Below, one piece after another: positions 1 to 8,442 of a DNA stretch of 64,000 nucleotides. The DNA is taken from positions 2,555,864 to 2,619,863 of the forward strand of contig OY282386.1 in the NCBI GenBank assembly GCA_958295945.1, written 5' to 3'. A model generated the notes under the pieces. The model was not told where the DNA came from, made no database searches, and saw only the letters and a program-made list of their open reading frames with translations. Every line of letters begins with the position of its first letter. Position 1 is the stretch's first letter. This DNA is from Candidatus Poribacteria bacterium. GTDB lineage: Bacteria > Poribacteria > WGA-4E > WGA-3G. The translations under genes were made by a program, and so were the position numbers.

Positions 1-1042
1 ATGTTGACTTTTCAGACCACGGACCCCATTGGTCAGAATTCGTCGGTCCGTGAATAGCAATGACCGGTGTTCCAGTAGCTGCAGCGAGATGCATCGGACC
101 GCAATTCCCACTAATCACCAGATCCGCTCGATCAAATACTGCTGCAAGTTGATTCACCTTCGTTTTCCCCGATAGTTTGACCACTTTGCATTTTGTCCGC
201 TCAACTATCCACTCCGTTACACCTACCTCATCTGGCGCACCCGTTAGCACAATTTGTGCATCATATCGGACAGACAATGTGTCTATCAACTCAACATAGT
301 GATCCAATAGCCACCGCCGACGTGGCTCGCCGCGCCGACCTGCTTCTGGATGTAGCACGATTAGCATATCAGATGGGATAATGTGTTCCTGTGCTAATAG
401 ATTCCGACACCACTCACGTTCTGTTTCATCAATCCAAACCGCAAGACTTGTATCCTCCGTATCGCATCCCATCAGCTGCGCAATACTCAGAAAGTTAAGC
501 ACTTCATGCTTTCCGGGGATATGTTGAACAATGTCAGAGAATAGATAGTGTCTATACTGATGTGCAGCATTGAAACCCATGAGATGCAATGCCCCTGTTG
601 TATACGCAAGGATGGCACTAAACCGAGACCAATGTTCCAGATCTATCACACAATCAAATCTGTCTTTTCGAAGCGTCCGAATCATCTGGTGTAGAGGGTA
701 CCGGAACTCAATCTGTCTGTCAATATATGGACAATGTTGTAAATATGTCAAATTCGTTGGTGATGCTAAGAACGTTATTTCTGCCTGCGGAAAATACTGC
801 CGTATAGCACGCACGGTGGGTATTGCTAAGATTGTATCACCCAACGCGGAAAGTTGGATGAACAGTATCTTTTTAGGAAGTTCAGAAGTGAAACCGACTA
901 TACTTGTATTTCTCAATCCTCTATTTTGGAGTTTGCCAATCTTTCTGAGGACAGAAAAAATCCTCTTTATTAGAAACAACGATATGACGGTTGGAATACC
1001 GATATACTGGTCAATGAATTTTTGGATACGGTTTGACTGCAT
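1..1042 (-). CDS. Glycosyltransferase family 9 (heptosyltransferase-like), 3' end beyond window
   Basis: Reading the minus strand from an ATG at 1042 gives an open frame of 347 codons that runs off the left edge, so the C-terminus is missing. A basic, hydrophobic N-terminal stretch (FIDQYIGIPTVISLF) is followed by the GT9 start LFIQLSALGDTILAIP, the usual donor-domain motif SGNCGPMHLAAATGTPV near residues 310-325, and IHGPTNSDQWGP near 330. GT9 enzymes transfer ADP-heptose or related sugars during lipopolysaccharide core or other surface-glycan assembly on the cytoplasmic face of the inner membrane; the actual sugar here cannot be read from the sequence. The start lies 8 bases after the stop of the upstream lipoprotein gene, so co-transcription is likely. 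A second sugar-related gene, a GHMP kinase, lies far away at 58-59 kb. Confidence 0.88.
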   Translation of the reverse strand, partial: MQSNRIQKFIDQYIGIPTVISLFLIKRIFSVLRKIGKLQNRGLRNTSIVGFTSELPKKILFIQLSALGDTILAIPTVRAIRQYFPQAEITFLASPTNLTYLQHCPYIDRQIEFRYPLHQMIRTLRKDRFDCVIDLEHWSRFSAILAYTTGALHLMGFNAAHQYRHYLFSDIVQHIPGKHEVLNFLSIAQLMGCDTEDTSLAVWIDETEREWCRNLLAQEHIIPSDMLIVLHPEAGRRGEPRRRWLLDHYVELIDTLSVRYDAQIVLTGAPDEVGVTEWIVERTKCKVVKLSGKTKVNQLAAVFDRADLVISGNCGPMHLAAATGTPVIAIHGPTNSDQWGPWSEKST

Positions 1043-1050
1043 TCCAAATG

Positions 1051-1665
1051 TTATTGTGCTGCATCAGCATAACCGAACAACGCTATCTCCGCAATCTTTG
1101 CTGGAGCTGTTTGGGGACCTGTGATTTTGTAGACATATCCACCTTTACGGACTTTACCGTCAGATGTCACTTCATTTTCACGTTCTATCTTGGAATTCTG
1201 ATGTCTCCGTGCTTTATCATCAGTCGTTTCCCGCACAAGCAATTTGATACCATCTGTTATAACCGATTGTTTGAGACGTATGTCAATTACTTTATCCTTA
1301 TTATGCTGGTGGTCATGTATCACGTCCCATTCACCTTGAGTATTAAGAGCCAACAGTTGAAAATCTTCCAGATTTGAAGAATGAATTGTCACTCGATAGA
1401 TTTTTTTCTTTTCTGGTAATATAATGATAGATTCTGAGTTTTGCCATCTGTCAAGGTCTAAACTTCCTGAACCCTTTTTTAGCTGCGATTGACCAACGGT
1501 ATTAAGATTGCCATCAGCAATAACAGGATCGTTTGTCTTAACGCCGTCCACAAGTGCGTAGTTTTCACTCCACTGCTGACTGACTACACAAGCAGTAAGT
1601 AAAATCGGAAGTAATAATATCATCAAGAAATAATGTCGATTGTCGCCAAGTTTGTTTGTATACAT
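1051..1665 (-). CDS. Lipoprotein with putative discoidin-like C-terminus
   Basis: A 204-residue protein with a short basic N-terminus, a hydrophobic segment and a lipobox LLTAC near residue 26, so it is probably exported and lipid-anchored. The rest is soluble and beta-rich; the ending KIAEIALFGY resembles the last strand of F5/8-type (discoidin) domains, a weak similarity I treat as inference. A preceding TTG codon at 1668 is also in frame, but the ATG at 1665 overlaps the stop of the upstream peptidase-like lipoprotein gene as TGATG, the usual sign of translational coupling. The downstream neighbour is the GT9 gene. The function is unknown; a surface role beside the metallopeptidase lipoprotein is the simplest guess. 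Confidence 0.72.
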   Translation of the reverse strand: MYTNKLGDNRHYFLMILLLPILLTACVVSQQWSENYALVDGVKTNDPVIADGNLNTVGQSQLKKGSGSLDLDRWQNSESIIILPEKKKIYRVTIHSSNLEDFQLLALNTQGEWDVIHDHQHNKDKVIDIRLKQSVITDGIKLLVRETTDDKARRHQNSKIERENEVTSDGKVRKGGYVYKITGPQTAPAKIAEIALFGYADAAQ

Positions 1666-2693
1666 CAATGTCCCCCCGTGTTTTGAACATTTAACTGTCT
1701 TATATATTCCAGAATATCTGTTTTTTCTAATTTGCGTACATTAAATTTTAAATTCTGAAAAAATGGTACTAAATCCTTTCCTGCTGCCTGGCTCATATAG
1801 TAGACGAGAAAACTTGTTGGCATTGCTCCTATCAGTTTTTGATGTAGTTGATCCCTTTCCATCAATTCAAAAACCTTAATGTAAAGTTGGTTCCCATATT
1901 TTTCTCGTAATTCTGACACAACGCTATAAGCATAAGCGTATCGCCACTGCGTCAAGGGTCCTCCTGCTCCATGTCCGTCCCAATTTTCTAATTCATTCAT
2001 TCCATTGAGATCCTTCTTCAGATGCAGTTCAAGATTGTCAAATTTAGTGAACATACCTCCCTTTGCATATTCTTTTTGCATCAATACAGCGACACCTTCG
2101 TTAAACCACGTAGGTAAGAAATAGATATTAGTAAATGCATGCGTTAATTCATGCACCCTTACTTCGTGTTTCTCATACATATCCATTGGGAAATGCATTT
2201 CAATCCCAGTTACAAATTTAATGTTGTTCCCGTAGCGATACTGAGTTCCAGTGATTGCATGCCTATTGGAACCTCTGAATAATTGGTAAAGTGTCACGTG
2301 GATTTTATGTTTAGGTTTAAACCCGAAAATATTATGCATTGAATCATATAGACTCTCCATATATACGAGTGCACTTTTTGCAAATACCTCACGTTCTAAT
2401 GCCTCATCATAATCATCTAAAGCCATCAGATCATCTGCAAACTTTAATGTATAGTGGTCACTTTCTCCGTGGGGTTTGTCATCTACCGGAGTCGGATCAA
2501 CATTAATAGTTGACTTAGACGCAGATAGCAAAAAGTGTTTTCCCTGACGTTTTTCCTGCATCCGTTTCTCTCTTTTTTGTTGTGCTTCTTGAAGTGCAGC
2601 ACACCCGATAATTAGAGAGCTTACTACGGAGAGAACAAGTAAGATAATAATTTCTCTACTTTTGATTTGTAAAGTCCGGTTTCTATTGTTCAT
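1665..2693 (-). CDS. Lipoprotein metallopeptidase, HExxH gluzincin-like (peptidase MA-like)
   Basis: A 342-residue protein with an N-terminal membrane segment and lipobox LIIGC near residue 31, followed by a charged linker and a putative catalytic domain. HELTH at residues 181-185 is a classic HExxH zinc site, and WFNEGVAV about 15 residues later supplies the third ligand typical of gluzincins of the peptidase-MA-like type. The WFNEG context is what I expect of that family. It probably acts in the periplasm or on the outer membrane as a lipid-anchored zinc peptidase; the substrate is unknown. The start at 2693 has an AGGAAG-type ribosome site. Its stop overlaps the start of the next lipoprotein gene. 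Related non-peptidase gluzincin folds are possible, but all three metal ligands appear intact. Confidence 0.8.
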   Translation of the reverse strand: MNNRNRTLQIKSREIIILLVLSVVSSLIIGCAALQEAQQKREKRMQEKRQGKHFLLSASKSTINVDPTPVDDKPHGESDHYTLKFADDLMALDDYDEALEREVFAKSALVYMESLYDSMHNIFGFKPKHKIHVTLYQLFRGSNRHAITGTQYRYGNNIKFVTGIEMHFPMDMYEKHEVRVHELTHAFTNIYFLPTWFNEGVAVLMQKEYAKGGMFTKFDNLELHLKKDLNGMNELENWDGHGAGGPLTQWRYAYAYSVVSELREKYGNQLYIKVFELMERDQLHQKLIGAMPTSFLVYYMSQAAGKDLVPFFQNLKFNVRKLEKTDILEYIRQLNVQNTGGH

Positions 2694-2809
2694 CTTTCTT
2701 CCTTTTTGTGTTTTTGACTTAAACTGTCACCATTGGTGTCAACTTAGTACCTAACAACGTGTCTCCCCGATGTGTATTCACCTATCATGTTGTAATTTAG
2801 GTTATGGTA

Positions 2810-2960
2810 ACCCAAGTTGCTACCTATAAGTTTTTAGACATGGAAACTTTCTTTTTAGTGAAAGGACTGATAATTAGCCAATATTTTGTAGCGTAAACTT
2901 TTAGTTTGCGCCCTTATGACACAAACTGAAAGTTTGTGCTACATAGGTGGCAACTTGGGT
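2810..2960. repeat. MITE-like element, family B, copy 1 (151 bp)
   Basis: The ends are inverted repeats: ACCCAAGTTGCTACCTAT on the left and, reading inwards on the other strand, ACCCAAGTTGCCACCTAT on the right. TATGGTA flanks the element directly on both sides (2803-2809 and 2961-2967), a 7-bp target duplication. The interior has AAACTTTTAGTTTGCG and CACAAACTGAAAGTTTGTG half-palindromes. There is no coding potential. The right end touches the stop codon of the hydrolase gene at 2960. Confidence 0.7.
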
Positions 2961-4330
2961 TATGGTAGTGGTACTGCTTTTGATTTATCTCCTATCCGCC
3001 GCATTGTAATGTCTTGTTCATCTGTAGGATCTGGCAATCCAGTTTCAGTCAATCTTCGTTTTAGGAATTCATCCATTTCATTTTTCAGTTGTGTTACGAT
3101 ATCTTCTGCTTCTTCTGCCAAATTGTATATCTCATCAGGGTCTTCTTCCAGATCATAGAGTTCAATGTCAGGTTTGTTGTAGACTGCGGGTGTCCCGCCT
3201 GTTTCAACAATTAGTTTCCATTTACGTGTTTGCCATCCCCGTTTTTTCATCCATCCACACTCAGTAAGGTAAATTGCATCACACGAACCATCATCGGATC
3301 CATTTTCAACCAATGTACGTAGACTCGTGCCCTCCATCTTTTCACGTTCTGATAGTGTGGACTTTCCAGCATAATCCAACACAGTGGGTGCAATATCCTT
3401 CAATGTTACTAATCCATCAAGGCGTTGTCCTTTTGGGATTACATCAGGACAGTGCAGTATCAGTGGAATGTGGCAATTTGTCTGATACAAGCCGTGGTGG
3501 TCGTACCAAAGTTCGTGTTCATCAAGTTCCTCACCGTGATCAGCAGTAATTACTAAAAGCGTATCATCCATCAGTTCGTTGTCTTGTAAGTATTGAAAGA
3601 GTTGTGCCAATGACGCATCCATATATGCGATTGAAGCATCGTATTGTGAGTTCACATAATTTATGTCTGTCCATAGTCGCTTCTTCTCAATATTGTCGGG
3701 GGCATCCGAGTCCGGTTTACACATCCACTGACGAAAATAGTCGGTGAACGGTTCACAAGCGTATACTGCATCCATGCTTCGATTGTTTGGATCACATTCA
3801 TCTCCACTATAAAACATGCGTTCGAACGGCAGTGGCGGCAGATAAGGTGTATGTGGATCCCAATAGTGTAGAAATGCAAACCACGGTTTATCTTGCGATT
3901 GCGCGAGGTCTAACAATTCTATCGCTGTTTTATTCACAGCTTCTGCCTTGCGAGCATTTTGATATCGGCTTTCCCACTGATAGCCACGATATTGATTATC
4001 TGGAAAACCGCGTTGAAACCAACGACCTAAATTGTCTGCTGCCACCGTAAAATAACCCGCTTCACCAAGCAATTCTGGAAGTGTATTGATATTCTCAGAT
4101 AGGTTGACCTGTCCACCTTGGGTTATAACTTGGTGTGTCAGGACATCTTTGCCAGTGAACATCGTGGTATGTGCAGGGTGAGTTGGTATATGTGGACTGA
4201 TGCAACTTTCAAACAGCGTGGCATTTGATACAAGCGCGTCAAGATGTGGTGTTGTCAGGTGTTTGTGTCCATAACAACTCATACTTGATGCACGTAATGT
4301 GTCTAATGAGAAAAGGATGATATTACGCAA
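2960..4330 (-). CDS. Sulfatase-like hydrolase (alkaline phosphatase superfamily) with Thr at nucleophile position
   Basis: A 456-residue enzyme of the sulfatase/phosphonate-monoester-hydrolase type. The N-terminal metal motif FSLDTLRASSMSCYG, the nucleophile segment THPAHTTMFTGK at residues 50-61, and the late metal motif ITADHGEELDEH are all present. In true type-I sulfatases the nucleophile position of C/S-x-P-x-R is Cys or Ser matured to formylglycine. Here it reads T-H-P-A-H (50-54), so formylglycine chemistry is not expected and a phosphoesterase-like reaction with Thr as nucleophile is more likely (inference). No signal peptide is visible, suggesting a cytoplasmic enzyme. The stop codon lies at the right border of a MITE-like element, so the extreme C-terminus may have been altered. 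The next gene upstream is an aminotransferase on the same strand. Confidence 0.85.
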   Translation of the reverse strand: MRNIILFSLDTLRASSMSCYGHKHLTTPHLDALVSNATLFESCISPHIPTHPAHTTMFTGKDVLTHQVITQGGQVNLSENINTLPELLGEAGYFTVAADNLGRWFQRGFPDNQYRGYQWESRYQNARKAEAVNKTAIELLDLAQSQDKPWFAFLHYWDPHTPYLPPLPFERMFYSGDECDPNNRSMDAVYACEPFTDYFRQWMCKPDSDAPDNIEKKRLWTDINYVNSQYDASIAYMDASLAQLFQYLQDNELMDDTLLVITADHGEELDEHELWYDHHGLYQTNCHIPLILHCPDVIPKGQRLDGLVTLKDIAPTVLDYAGKSTLSEREKMEGTSLRTLVENGSDDGSCDAIYLTECGWMKKRGWQTRKWKLIVETGGTPAVYNKPDIELYDLEEDPDEIYNLAEEAEDIVTQLKNEMDEFLKRRLTETGLPDPTDEQDITMRRIGDKSKAVPLP

Positions 4331-4392
4331 ATTCTCCTCCGTGAGGTTATATTCTGCAATTCCAATAATGTTACATTTTCAGTGTGTTGAAA

Positions 4393-5538
4393 TTAATCAG
4401 CTGCAGCTGCGTCAACGGTTGCTACCTGTGCACCTTGAATTGCTTCTGAGAGATAAGTAATTCCTTCTGCCACATCATCTATATGACAATATGCATACGC
4501 TAACCGGATCGCTTTGACTGGATCACCTGCATAGTGGAATGCACTGCCGTTGCTATATCCAACGCCTTTCGCTGATGCCAATTCACTCAACTTCTGCATA
4601 TCGGTTGATTCAGGTAGATCTATCCAGAGGAAAAGTCCGCCGCGTGGTTTTGTCCACGTGCATATATCACTGACGTGTTGTTCAAGGGTATCTATCACGG
4701 CTTGACACTTTGCACCGACAGCAGCATTTGTCTTTTCAAGATGCGTATCAAGATGTTCCATGAAAAATTCGGCAACAATAGCACTTGCAAGTGCACTCGT
4801 GCCACCATCCCATCGGTTTTGATGTATCCTACCATAATAGGGTTGATTTGCAACGAAATAACCTTGACGTACACCTGCCCCCAGAATCTTTGAAAATGTT
4901 GCAATAAAAATAACCCGATTTGTTCTGTCTAACTTAAAGAGTGAAGCGGGAGTTGGATTCGGAACAAAATCGATATCTCCGTAGCAGTCATCTTCAACAA
5001 TGAGCGTGTCGTATTCCTCAGCAAGTTCAAGCATACGGCGTCGTCTTTCAAGCGACAATATCGCACCAGTTGGGTTTTGATGATTGGAGGTCGTATAGAT
5101 AAGAGAAGGTGTGACATTTTGACGCTTAAGTTCTTTCAACTTGTCCTCAAGCGCGTCCATATCCATTCCATCAATATAGTCCATCGGCACACCGACGATG
5201 TTGGCTTTGAGGTGCCGCATAATTCCGAGTGTGCCACTATAGGTAAATTCCTCCGTTAAGACCGTGTCTCCCGGTTTTATGAACGTGCCCAACACTAATT
5301 CAAGTGCCTGCATTGAACCTGAAGTAATAGAAGTATTATCTATAGGCAGTGGGACTCCTTCTCTCCGTTCAAAACGTATAGATGCCAGTTCACGTAATCC
5401 GCGATAGCCAGATTCACCTGGATAGTTGACTAACTGTCCTCCTAACTTCCGAAGTGCCTTTGCACTTGCTTCAATCAATGCTTCGGTTGGAAATGTATAT
5501 GGGTCGGGTCTTCCCCCAGTAAAAGCAAAATCTTTCAT
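4393..5538 (-). CDS. PLP-dependent aminotransferase, class I/II (2-aminoadipate/MocR-like catalytic domain)
   Basis: A 381-residue fold-type I aminotransferase without the GntR DNA-binding domain of MocR regulators. Visible landmarks are NYPGESGYRGLRELA near residue 40, TTSNHQNPTG near 150 (substrate and cofactor pocket), VEDDCYGDIDF near 180 and the Schiff-base lysine in FIATFSKILGAGVRQGY near 215. This set is typical of LysN/2-aminoadipate aminotransferase and relatives, which move amino groups between an amino acid and 2-oxoglutarate in the cytoplasm; the true substrate cannot be told. A GGAGACC site precedes the ATG at 5538. It is 62 bases upstream of the sulfatase-like gene on the same strand. 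Length is normal and no key residue seems lost. Confidence 0.87.
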   Translation of the reverse strand: MKDFAFTGGRPDPYTFPTEALIEASAKALRKLGGQLVNYPGESGYRGLRELASIRFERREGVPLPIDNTSITSGSMQALELVLGTFIKPGDTVLTEEFTYSGTLGIMRHLKANIVGVPMDYIDGMDMDALEDKLKELKRQNVTPSLIYTTSNHQNPTGAILSLERRRRMLELAEEYDTLIVEDDCYGDIDFVPNPTPASLFKLDRTNRVIFIATFSKILGAGVRQGYFVANQPYYGRIHQNRWDGGTSALASAIVAEFFMEHLDTHLEKTNAAVGAKCQAVIDTLEQHVSDICTWTKPRGGLFLWIDLPESTDMQKLSELASAKGVGYSNGSAFHYAGDPVKAIRLAYAYCHIDDVAEGITYLSEAIQGAQVATVDAAAAD

Positions 5539-5663
5539 TCTGGTCTCCTTGATATCGTTAACAGATTCCTTATTAACATCATTATAACAACAGTTTTGAA
5601 AAAAAACAATGTCTATTTACAGTGTTTCAGGGTTAATTATTTTTTAAGAATTGACCTATATTA

Positions 5664-5816
5664 ATCCAAGTTGCCACCTATGTATCACAAACTTCAAGTT
5701 TGTGTATACCACAACGCAAACTGGAAGTTTGTGATACAATATTATGTGAATAATAAGCGGTTCTTGATTGAAAACTGGATATACGTGTCTATAATCTTAT
5801 AGGTAGCAACTTGAGT
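5664..5816. repeat. MITE-like element, family B, copy 2
   Basis: Left end ATCCAAGTTGCCACCTATGTA and right end, read on the other strand, ACTCAAGTTGCTACCTATAAG match the ends of the 2810-2960 element in reverse orientation. The interior again holds CACAAACTTCAAGTTTGTG and CGCAAACTGGAAGTTTGTG palindromes. I see no clear target duplication, so this copy may be older. Its right end supplies the last codons of the small open frame at 5797-6030. Confidence 0.6.
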
Positions 5817-6030
5817 TACGATAATGTAATACAGACATTAAAAGAGCTTCAACGTTTTTGAGATTGCCAAGTCGTAACTCTGACAATGCACTAAAATCAC
5901 CAAAAGGTAACTGGAACGTTGACTCGGCGGTTGTGCCGTCATCCTGTTCTGGCACTTCTGGTGCTTCTAAACGCTGGCAGGTAAGTCCCGAACTTTTAAT
6001 AAGTCCTGGATAATGTGCTGGTATATGCAT
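5797..6030 (-). CDS. Small hypothetical protein (77 aa), possibly truncated
   Basis: An ATG at 6030 follows a good ribosome site (AAAGGGGA, about 8 bases upstream) and opens a 77-codon frame. The composition is ordinary for a protein (LPFGDFSALSELRLGNLKN) and no motif is recognised. The last seven codons (RNSSCYL) are encoded by the inverted-repeat end of the MITE-like element at 5664-5816, so the original C-terminus was probably lost when that element arrived. It has no close same-strand partner. It could equally be a fragment of a larger decayed gene. Confidence 0.35.
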   Translation of the reverse strand: MHIPAHYPGLIKSSGLTCQRLEAPEVPEQDDGTTAESTFQLPFGDFSALSELRLGNLKNVEALLMSVLHYRNSSCYL

Positions 6031-6051
6031 GGTGCATTCCCCTTTACCAAA

Positions 6052-6128
6052 AAATAGGATACGACAGAATTCATGGTGGTGTCTTGATTTTTTACTTACA
6101 CTCTCATGTGTTCTGTAGTATCCTATTT
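6052..6128. repeat. 18-bp inverted repeat, 41-bp loop
   Basis: AAATAGGATACGACAGAA at 6052-6069 pairs with TTCTGTAGTATCCTATTT at 6111-6128 with one mismatch. It lies just upstream of the small open frame at 5797-6030 and could be a leader hairpin, an operator or a short mobile element; nothing further supports one choice. Confidence 0.5.
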
Positions 6129-6291
6129 ATTGGTTTTGTGGGGGTGTGGTGGTTTTCCATCACGCCCTGTTTTTTAAGACTATAAACACTAATTCCTATC
6201 AGTGTAGTATATTCCCTTTGTTGTCAACTTAAAATAGAAAAGGTAGATAACCGACTCAGATACCTGCCTGTAAAGATTGTAAAATTACAGA

Positions 6292-6858
6292 TTAGGAGCA
6301 GTAAATTTTGAAACTATACGTATAAACTGTTTGATCGGATGCACTGGAGTGCGGGTAAATATACGCAGTGAAGGTATACACACCCGATGCGTCCGACGGC
6401 ATAGAAAAACTATATGACACCTCTGTTTCAATGCCGCTCGCCGATGGATAATCCGGTCCGCCTATTTCATCACCAAGACCTGTCTCACCAGGACCCGCTA
6501 AATACCAGTAAAGCATTGCATATCCCTTATCTGCAGGCATAACTAAATCCACCGAAACCGTGTCACCCGGTGCCGTATCTACCATCTCTTCACCATCTAT
6601 CGTGATGTAAGAAGCATCCACAGGGTATAAACCCGGTGAGGATAGGTCTTCTTCATCCTCCTCGTCATCGACAGGAGGCCAACTGAGAGGCGGTGGCTCA
6701 CCATCATGGTCAAGCACGTTTTCAGAATGCTTACTACTCCCCCATATGCCCGTGTGATGATTGAATTTGTTATTACTGCACTTCCTAAATGGAAGACCAC
6801 AGGTCTCTTTTATCCAATCACCATTTTTCTTGTATGTGCGCTTTTTAGCACAATACAC
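6292..6858 (-). pseudogene. C-terminal fragment of a frameshifted exported protein
   Basis: This 188-codon frame is the last of three overlapping frames that together look like one gene spanning 7558 to 6292. It starts with a Cys-containing region (YCAKKRT, CGLPFRKCSN), continues through an acidic proline-rich linker (PPVDDEEDEEDLSSP) and ends in a beta-rich domain (about residues 80-187) resembling an extracellular Ig-like module. The preceding fragment ends CGDNYYTCSS; adding one base to the AAA run near 6870 would join it to KEHGVVYCAKKR, giving a continuous Cys-patterned domain. That makes an independent start here unlikely. No function is known. Codon use is like that of its neighbours. 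Confidence 0.6.
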
Positions 6859-6872
6859 AACACCGTGTTCCT

Positions 6873-7220
6873 TTAGGTGTTTGAACTACAAGTATAATAA
6901 TTATCACCGCACCCAGCAACAACTGAATTGTCTTTGCCACATATCTTGCTGTGGTTAAAAGGGGCTTTTGACGTTTCTGGACAGACATTACACTGGAATG
7001 TTGGCGTGTTGTCATAATATGAAAACGTGCGAAAACCAGGGACGAAATGAACTGTTTCTGATTCCGATAAATGATCTTCGTTATGTAAGGCAATAGCGGT
7101 TGAGACCTCTACCCAGTCATCACCATACTTCTTTTCTAAGTCTTTTACCTTTTTCAATTGCTTTTCGAACGCAGATATCGATGCTGACATATACACACTG
7201 ATACTGTCTCGCTCATCCAC
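6873..7220 (-). pseudogene. Middle fragment of the same frameshifted gene
   Basis: A 115-codon frame with no good start of its own: the first codon is a GTG inside the coding sequence of the upstream frame. It encodes an alpha-helical stretch (SAFEKQLKKVKDLEKKYGDD) followed by paired cysteines (FQCNVCPE, CGKDNS, VVAGCGDNYYTCSS) that look like a zinc-ribbon-type fold. Restoring one A in the AAAA run near 7212 would fuse FPDDFMEK directly to VDERDSISVYM, joining this to the signal-peptide fragment. Two single-base losses in A runs may be real decay or assembly error. Confidence 0.6.
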
Positions 7221-7558
7221 TTTTCCATAAAATCATCAGGGAAATTGTTTGTCCTCACGAGAGTGTTTATCCAATCAAATTGGATTATATTCATCAAAGT
7301 GTTCTTCGGCATATCCCGGACATGATCATCAATCAATCCCCACAGGAGCCTCACACGCCACATGTGATCGTATTCGCTACTTAAAAGAATTAATTCGCTA
7401 AATATATCTAATTGAAGCTGAATTAACGCCTCTTTGAGATTTTTTGTTTCGGTACTGAGATCTCCAGCGAATGTGGAAGTTGCAAACGTTAACAATACTA
7501 ACACTGCTAAGATAGCAGCATAGTGTTGTCCAAAACCTGAAGATTTGAATAATTTCAT
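7154..7558 (-). pseudogene. N-terminal fragment of the same frameshifted gene (signal peptide)
   Basis: The frame begins at an ATG at 7558 that overlaps the stop of the upstream gene by 4 bases (ATGA), showing translational coupling. Residues 1-31 form a signal peptide (hydrophobic AAILAVLVLLTFATSTFA). The mature part is helical (TKNLKEALIQLQLDIFSELI). After about residue 117 the reading frame leaves the likely original one, and the final residues (VCICQHRYLRSKSN) are out-of-frame sequence. The whole gene would encode a secreted protein of about 420 residues with a helical N-terminus, a Cys-rich middle and a beta-rich C-terminus. No family is recognised. Confidence 0.65.
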
Positions 7559-8253
7559 TGACTTCCTCCTTGATTATTAAAGCTTGAGGGCATTCTAAGC
7601 AATTTGCTTTCTGAAAGCCGTGTTGAATCTTGATCTGCCAAAGTTAACTTCCATAGATCATAGAAACGAGGATCAATTTTACGAACATCAATGCCCCCCG
7701 GTCCTTCTGCTTTATCTAAGTATACCTCTCTCGCGGCTCCATAAACCTCGTCTATATAATGTCTTGCTGCTCGTATTGCTGGCATACGCGTTTCAGGATC
7801 ATCGTCTGTAAATCCTTTGATGTTGAAATGGTCTATATATATATAGAGTGCCCTTGCAAGTTGATTTGCCTCCACGTCATCGGGTGGAAATGGCAGGATA
7901 TACTTTTCGCTCCAGTGTCCCCTATCTCTCGCTTGTGCACGCAATGCTGCAACTGGATGCGTATCTAACAACTTTTGGTGCGGATAAATCACTTTTTCAG
8001 ACACAGGGAGATCTGGAATGTTTGCATGTTCTGCATGTGTGCCTTCGTGCCATGTGCCATCAGCATGATAGTGTCCGCTCGGTTTAGTTGTTTGTTCCTT
8101 GTCAACACGTTTGACAACTTCTTGTGAAGGTTCTACGTCACCTTTGTAGACATTTTTCGGTTCGGTGTCTGTCGTCCGCATTAACAAGACTGCGGATACA
8201 CCGATAAGTAAAACTATGAGGATCGCGATCCCCCAATAAATTTTACGGGTCAT
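7555..8253 (-). CDS. Membrane-anchored protein with His-rich segment
   Basis: A 232-residue protein with one N-terminal membrane helix (about residues 5-26), a charged linker and a His-rich stretch GHYHADGTWHEGTHAEH near residues 60-76 that could bind metal. The remainder (75-232) is a soluble periplasmic domain rich in Asp and Arg, ending in a short disordered tail. I do not recognise the family. An AAGGAGAAG ribosome site precedes the ATG at 8253, and the stop overlaps the start of the frameshifted gene, so the two form an operon. The protein of 38542-39915 has a similar arrangement of membrane anchor and His-containing linker. Confidence 0.72.
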   Translation of the reverse strand: MTRKIYWGIAILIVLLIGVSAVLLMRTTDTEPKNVYKGDVEPSQEVVKRVDKEQTTKPSGHYHADGTWHEGTHAEHANIPDLPVSEKVIYPHQKLLDTHPVAALRAQARDRGHWSEKYILPFPPDDVEANQLARALYIYIDHFNIKGFTDDDPETRMPAIRAARHYIDEVYGAAREVYLDKAEGPGGIDVRKIDPRFYDLWKLTLADQDSTRLSESKLLRMPSSFNNQGGSQ

Positions 8254-8442
8254 AATACTTCTCCTTATATAAAGAGTTGTCCCTTATCTGCTCATTGGCA
8301 GACTGGGCATTATTAACATGTTAATGCGAGTTTGATAATAGTTATGATTTAGAGAGAACCACTTTGGTAAAATAACCTAAGTTTCCCTTTAGTAAAAACG
8401 CTGATTCATGCACTATACAATACCATTTCATAAATGATTGTC

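Noticed and set aside
570-1124. A 184-codon plus-strand open frame
   Set aside because: It is opposite the GT9 gene, whose motifs are clear on the minus strand.
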